NCBI GenBank assembly: GCA_023213395.1
Contig: CM041465.1
Span: forward strand, 34,479,741-34,543,740
Origin: Cycas panzhihuaensis
Taxonomy: Eukaryota; Cycadophyta
Direction: 5' to 3'
Length of the DNA: 64,000 nt
A model generated the notes under the pieces. That model saw nothing but the letters and a program-made list of their open reading frames with translations, was not told the origin of the DNA and ran no database searches. The translations under genes were made by a program, and so were the position numbers. Of this stretch, positions 59,224-64,000 are shown piece after piece. Positions within the stretch are counted from its first letter, which is position 1. Each line of letters begins with the position of its first letter.

Positions 59224-60424
59224 GATTAGTAAGTTCTGAGTGAGTCTCTTCTATTCTTGATAATTATCTTATCCTATTAACCGAATGGTGCATGCATTTA
59301 GCATGTTTATGGCAGCCATGTTTTAGTTTATAAAAGCTTAAAGCTAGCAGTTAACCTGGAAACTCAAAGCTTCGTCGCTTAAGTTCCACCTTCTAACGAA
59401 ACCAACAGTCCTGATCTTACTAGAAGATCCAACAACTGAATGGAATGATGAGGGGTGGAGAACTAGGCTATGGAGTTGGTCCAACTATGATCTATAGAAG
59501 AGATCTAATAGTTGGCCAAGTTAAATCTAGGACAAGGCAAGTAGGGTTGATCTGCATAGACGTACCATGCTTTCCCTAGGATTCACAACCCCAATAACAC
59601 CCTTTTCGAACCTCCTTTCCCTCAAACAACCTTAATTGTCGTGGCCTCGATCAGATCGGCCGTTGGTCCCCGGAATGCACCAAGCTTAAGGTTAATTTAG
59701 AGGTAAGGTTTGAACCTTTTTTGGGCCTCTCCAACAGATTTTAAGTCACTTTTTAGTAAATTTTAAATGAACTTAGATTTCTTTTTGCTTGGAAAATGTA
59801 CTTATGAAAATGCTTTGATTAGCTTTACAATGAAAAGTGGCTTCAAGAGGAAGCAATGTAAGTACATCAATATGAACACTAGTAGTGTTTTTGCAATGAG
59901 CACTTTAATGAAAAATGTAGTGCTTTATTGATCCAAGTAAGAAACCAAATGCTTGATTACAATAAGTTTTGTAAAGTACTTTTTGAAAAAAAAAGGCTTA
60001 AGTACTAAAAAGAAGTAATGCAAAACTTGTGATGAAGATACAAGTGGGTTCCTTTTAATGCTAAAAAAGTGAAGGTAAGAGAACCACTTGCATGAAAATG
60101 GATATCAAGCACCAAGTGTTGGGACTTTAAATTAGTCCCAACGATCAAAAGAAGAAGTGATTTTTATTAAGTACAAAGTGTTTTGAATCCTCTTTAAGAC
60201 TAAGGGTTATTAGGTCACCATGCAAGGTGCCTTAAAAGTGTTTAAAAATTAGTGATAAATATCACTTTTTTTATATGAAAAACACTTGAAATCACTTCTC
60301 TTAAAGTCAATTAACACTTGTTCGAAAACCTTGAAAATGCCATAGAAGAGCTCTATATTCAACTGCTGTATACTTGCTTTATCTTATTCATCAAGTGTTT
60401 ACCATGTAGCATGTAGCTTTAGAA

Positions 60425-60680
60425 AATAACACTTTAAGTATAAAAACAACTCTTTAAGTATGAAAAATAGCTCTCATAAATCACAGAAAATAGCTCTTTA
60501 AGCATGAAAACACAGCTGTTTAAGTATGAAAATAGCTCTTTAAGTATGAAAACAGCTCTCATAAAGTATGAAAACAACTCTTTAAGTATGAAAACAACTC
60601 TTTAAGTATGAAAAATAGCACTCATAAAGTATGAAAATAACTCTTTAAGTATGAAAAATAGCTCTCATAAAGTATGAAAA
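60425..60680 (-). repeat. ~19-bp tandem repeat in Copia-D leader
   Basis: About ten imperfect copies of AACTCTTTAAGTATGAAAA, alternating with a variant AGCTCTCATAAAGTATGAAAA. Confidence 0.92.
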
Positions 60681-60682
60681 CT

Positions 60683-60935
60683 GTGCATGATAGTGGACTG
60701 TTATGCACTGCAAGGGCTACCGTATAGCTGATTTTAGGTGCAACTAGACTGTGCAAGACAACGGATTGTTGTACACTGCAAGAGCTGCTGTATGGCTGAT
60801 TTTAGGTGCAGCTGGACTGTGCATGGACTATGTAGGTCAGCAGACTGTTGTGTACTGCAAGAGCTATTGTATGGCTGATTTTAGGTGCAGCTGGGCTGTG
60901 CATAGACTGTGTAGGATAGCAGACTGTTATGCAGC
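60683..60935 (-). repeat. ~80-bp tandem repeat x3 in Copia-D leader
   Basis: Three units each with GTGCA or GTGTAG, GACTGTT, CACTGCAAG or TACTGCAAG, GCT, GTATGGCTGATTTTAGGTGC. More GC-rich than the surroundings. Confidence 0.92.
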
Positions 60936-61492
60936 CCTGAGAGTGACGTATGGTCACTTGAATAGCTCTGTGGGACCCACACAGGGTCTACTACATCTCT
61001 AGAAGTCTGCAGTAAAGATTAGATAGAGAGCAGCTAGTAGGAACAAGAAGAAATGACTAATTTTTATTAAGAAAATTGCTCTGCAAGTTGAAAAAATGGC
61101 CCAAAATAGTAAGGAATCTTTGTAAATAAAGTGAAGTCTAAATGGAGTGATTAAAAAATTGATTTTCAGTAAAAAAACACATGTAACTCTTGAGATCTAC
61201 TTGAATTTACAAAAAAGTAATTTTTTCTAAAGAAAAAGTTAAGGAAATCACTGTTTTTGGAAAAATAGTGAGTGCTGCACTTTAGATAAAAGTCTAAAAA
61301 AAAAAATTCAGATTTGAAATGTACTTACTCCAGCCTGCAAATGTAGCTCTAAAAGCTTGAACCTACAAAAAAATCTTCAAAACAAACCTTGGATCTCCTT
61401 CAGAGTGCGAAGGTCATCACCAAGGGTTTGTAGCTTTCTTCAAATCTCCTTGAGCAGCTGCAAACTAGAACAGAGGGAACTAGTCTCCTCTT

Positions 61493-61504
61493 GCTCTGAT
61501 ACCA
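61493..61504 (-). other. Copia-D primer-binding site
   Basis: The - strand reads TGGTATCAGAGC, an exact match to the initiator tRNA-Met 3' end complement. It is two bases from the 5' LTR. Confidence 0.97.
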
Positions 61505-61506
61505 AA

Positions 61507-62059
61507 TGTGAAAAGAGGCTAGATGACATCAATAGTCCCAAGATCTAGAAACTAGGATCACTCTAGTTCTAGTTACAGAAATACAAACAAGTATAATAAT
61601 CTCAAGGAAAATAGAGAGTAAAAAGACAAAGCACAAATGAAGGAGCAAGAGAAAATGATACCTAATATATGGAGTTAGAATTGGTCTAACCTCCAAAGAA
61701 TGAATAGTTTGATTAGCAAACTAACAACATAATAATACAGTTCCAACTCTCTTATGAGACAATGAGAAGAGGTCTCATTATATAGAGTGAGATGAGAGAC
61801 CTAAGGCCTTGGATGTTTGACAAGTGTCAAACATCCAAGATACATGCCTTGCATGTTGGACATGTGTCCTTTTGGGCTCTCATGTGAGCAAAAATGCATG
61901 AGGGTCCATTTGACCCTTTAGTGACAACGTTATGTCACTAGAAAGAATGTGGGTGTGCACCTTATCACTTAAGTGATAAGTCACCCCTAAAGTAAAAAGT
62001 ACACATATTACATGAAAATTAAAGTACATTATCTTAACATGTAAACATAAGGTTTAACA
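61507..62059 (-). repeat. Copia-D 5' LTR
   Basis: 553 bp, same length as the 3' LTR. The - strand starts TGTTAAACCTTATG and ends CTCTTTTCACA. Confidence 0.96.
61778..61785 (-). promoter_or_regulatory. Putative TATA box in Copia-D 5' LTR
   Basis: CTATATAA on the element strand, about the middle of the LTR, conserved in the 3' LTR at 54,837-54,844. Confidence 0.6.
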
Positions 62060-62064
62060 ATTAG
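62060..62064. repeat. Copia-D target-site duplication (right)
   Basis: ATTAG, identical to 54,561-54,565. Confidence 0.95.
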
Positions 62065-62565
62065 TTCCTCCATCCATGTTGGCCTAATTATGGTAACGGC
62101 TTTTAATGATGCTTTATCCTCTTCATGATCTTCTACTATGGATCTTGATAATATGTCTGCTATGATGTTCTCCTTTCCTTTCTTGTAAACTATTGAAAAG
62201 TCAAATGCTTGTAATCTGCTAACCCACTTTTGTTGTTCATCTATTAAGGATTTTTTATTCAGGAAATATTTCAAACTGTCATGATCAGTCTTGATGATAA
62301 ATTTATTTCCTAGAAAATATTGTCGCCACTATTTGATGGCATGCATAATCGCTAATATTTCTTTGTCGTATATTGGTTTGAGGCGCTCATGGCTATTGAG
62401 CTTATAACTTTCATATGCTAGTGGTCAATCTTCTTATAGTAAAACTGCTCCCAACCCAAAACCAGAGGTGTCACATTCAATAGTGAAGGGTTTTGAGAAT
62501 TATGGTAGTGCAAGGACTAGGGCCGTAGTCATAGTTGTCTTTAGTTATTGGAATGCTGCTTCTAC
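62065..62565 (-). pseudogene. pol: Gypsy-2 RNase H
   Basis: RNase H domain following RT. Blocks on the - strand: FTIECDTSGFGLGAVL near 62,490-62,445 (first Asp), KPIYDKEILAIMHAIK near 62,385-62,335 (Glu), FIIKTDHDSLKYFLNKKS near 62,300-62,250 (Asp), and KENIIADILSR near 62,170-62,135 (last Asp). All four metal ligands are present. An 81-codon open piece runs from 62,274 into the Copia-D LTR. A few stops remain, including one after AVLL. Confidence 0.9.
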
Positions 62566-63330
62566 TTATTGATCCCATTTAAATGCCTCTTTTCTTGTCA
62601 AATCTATTAGAGGCACAGCTATATGACCATAACCCTTGATAAATTTGCATACGAAACCAACGGCTCCTAAGAATCCTCGAACTCTTGTAACATTCTTAGG
62701 TGTGGGCCAGTTGATAATCACCTCGATTTTCTTTAGGTCAATTTGCACTCCTTCAAAAGATATTATATGCCCTAAATATTCTAGCTCTATTTACCCAAAT
62801 GTACATTTCTTTTTGTTTGTAAATAATCGTTGGTTTTGTAATAACCAGAGGATGATCTGTATGTGTTGGAGATGCTCCTGCCAAGAACGACTATAGATTA
62901 AGATATCATAAAAAGAAACTAGCACAAATTTTTGAATATACGGCTTGAGGATATAGTTCATCATATTTTGAAATGTTGCGGGGCATTCGTCAGCCCAAAA
63001 GGCATAACCCGAAATTCGAATAGCCCTTCATGTGTGCAGAAAGTCGTCTTATGCGTGTCTTCCTCTTTAATGCGAATATGATAGTATCCAGAGCGTAGAT
63101 TAATTTTTGAGAAGAACTTTGCTCTATGAAGTTCATCCAAAAGGTCATTGATAAAAGGAATCTGGTATCTATTCTTGATTGTTAATTTATTTAGAGTCTG
63201 ATAATCTCCACACATACGATATGATCCATCTTTCTTTCGTGCAATTATAACTGGAGATGCAAAGGGACTACTACTTGGCATGATGATTCCTTGTTGGAGA
63301 AGATCTTGAGTGATGTGTTCAATCTCTTAT
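62566..63330 (-). pseudogene. pol: Gypsy-2 reverse transcriptase
   Basis: A 106-codon open piece (62,961-63,281) has SPFASPVIIARKKDGSYRMC, IPFINDLLDELHRAKFFSKI and HEGLFEFRVMPFGLTNAP. The catalytic motif near 62,915-62,890 reads FYDILIYS instead of FYDDILIYS: one Asp codon is missing without a frameshift. The thumb-side block RVRGFLGAVGFVCKFIKGY and the PLIDLTRKEAFKWDQ block are in a 60-codon piece (62,566-62,748). RT activity should be lost. Confidence 0.93.
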
Positions 63331-64000
63331 TTATGATAGAATGGGTGCCTATATGGCCTAATATTGATAGGGGCTGATTGAGGAACCAAATCAATTGCAT
63401 GCTCATATCCATGACTAGGAGGAAGTTTAGGTGGTAGTTCCTAAAAAACCTTACTGTATTGGTTAATTAGTTCTTGTACCTCCATGGGAACTTCTTCTAT
63501 TGCTATCTTATAACAAGAAATCATGAATGAGGTGGGATTTTTTTGAAGTATCTTTTCCATACTCTAAGATGATACCAATTGTATTGGAGGAATGTCGGGA
63601 GTCTGTAGTTTATACTTACGTCCCTTTTAGTGAAAACACATAAACCACGTCCGAAAATTGGTAACAATATTTCTTAAGGTTTGAAGCCATTGTACTCCTA
63701 GAACCATGTCAACCCCACTAATAAGCATGGCAAAAATGTAAGATGTGGCTCAGTACTCTGCAATACGTAAGCTTACTTGTTGGCAATAACCACCACAAGG
63801 TATAGTCCTACCATTACTATTGCCACTTAGAATATATTGAGTGGTTATACTATGAGACCTAACTTTTCTGCAGTAGGGTGATTTATGAAATTGTGTGTAC
63901 TACCACTATCTACCAAAATGGAAACCTCTGTATTTTTTATTAACCCTCAAAATCTCAATGCTTGTGGTGTGCACGTCTCCCCAGTGATGGCTTAAAGTGA
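63331..64000 (-). pseudogene. pol: Gypsy-2 aspartic protease and linker to RT
   Basis: Near 63,920-63,870 the - strand reads ILVDSGSTHNFINHPTAEKL, with the catalytic D-S-G of a Gypsy retropepsin. Near 63,720-63,670 a GVDMVLGVQWLQTL-like block marks the protease C-terminal side. Some stops interrupt the frame. The linker to RT is collinear with known chromoviral pol. Gag lies beyond the window edge. Confidence 0.85.

Larger units (their letters stand above)
59224..61492 (-). other. Copia-D untranslated leader
   Basis: 2.3 kb between primer site and gag. It contains two tandem-repeat blocks listed separately. The 83-codon frame at 60,751-61,002 (+) is made of the repeat units and is not taken as a gene. 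A relatively GC-rich patch lies at 59,590-59,690. Confidence 0.8.
54566..62059 (-). mobile_element. Copia-D, full-length element (7.5 kb)
   Basis: Ty1/Copia element on the - strand with 553-bp LTRs, exact TSD, exact primer-binding site, G-run polypurine tract, 2.3-kb repeat-rich leader, gag, PR, IN, RT and RH. It is the best-preserved element in the window, but pol still carries roughly a dozen stops. LTRs differ at about 36 of 553 positions by hand count (6-7%). Confidence 0.96.
62060..64000 (-). mobile_element. Gypsy-2, partial (protease to RNase H)
   Basis: Second Ty3/Gypsy element on the - strand, entering from beyond the right window edge: PR, RT, RNase H, then interrupted by Copia-D. 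The RT and protease signatures resemble chromovirus-type plant elements (Reina/Tekay-like; an inference by motif wording only). The integrase, which should lie left of Copia-D, is not recognisable. Confidence 0.88.

Noticed and set aside
60425-60680. CRISPR-like regular short repeats
   Set aside because: The units are directly adjacent with no unique spacers, lie in a plant retrotransposon leader and vary in sequence. This is an ordinary minisatellite.
60751-61002. 83-codon + strand frame with Cys-rich repeated residues
   Set aside because: It is a translation of the 80-bp tandem array in the Copia-D leader, antisense to the element. It has no domain and no independent support.
1-64000. tRNA or rRNA genes, and intact host genes
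   Set aside because: Looked for tRNA-like B-box and cloverleaf sequence and for exon-like non-transposon proteins. The only tRNA-related strings are primer-binding sites, and all recognisable proteins are retroelement gag or pol.

Overview
The window is nuclear DNA of a seed plant, judged from its content alone: AT-rich sequence packed with nested, decayed LTR retrotransposons of the Ty1/Copia and Ty3/Gypsy types. I see no host gene, tRNA, rRNA, CRISPR array or bacterial feature. Every coding stretch is retroelement gag or pol, and almost all are broken by stops and indels. The species cannot be named from the sequence.

The dominating structure is a very large inverted repeat. Positions 1-23,669 reappear in reverse complement at about 27,448-51,453, with about 5% difference by eye. 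Between the arms lie a run of exactly 500 N (23,670-24,169) and 3.3 kb present only on the right. The left arm runs off the window start, so the repeat is longer than seen. It is either a real inverted duplication or two related contigs (alleles, homoeologues or paralogues) joined head to head across a placeholder gap.

Order in the right arm, left to right: integrase of an old Copia-A (24,170-24,650, + strand); Copia-B (24,651-33,101, - strand) inserted into that integrase; the rest of Copia-A (33,107-33,840); 0.7 kb of AT-rich DNA with a degenerate tandem repeat; Copia-C (34,540-42,197, + strand, TSD AGTTA); 1.5 kb unassigned; Gypsy-1 (from 43,676, + strand, 2.1-kb 5' LTR, probably Tat-like, with an extra RNase H downstream of the integrase). 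The left arm holds the same elements in mirror order: Gypsy-1 (1-7,798, -), Copia-C (9,280-16,812, -), the Copia-A tail (17,511-18,234, -) and Copia-B (18,240 into the gap, +).

Outside the repeat, 54,566-62,059 is a complete-length Copia-D on the - strand with 553-bp LTRs and an exact 5-bp TSD (ATTAG). It sits in the pol gene of Gypsy-2, a second Ty3/Gypsy element on the - strand whose protease, RT and RNase H fill 62,060-64,000.

Relative ages can be read from the sequence. The two LTRs of Copia-C differ by roughly 12% within an arm, while the same LTR differs by about 5% between arms, so the arms separated after Copia-B and Copia-C had inserted. Copia-D LTRs differ by about 6-7%. All percentages are hand counts. 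Much of the decay is Gln codons turned into TAG/TAA, the pattern expected from deamination of methylated cytosine in silenced plant transposons.
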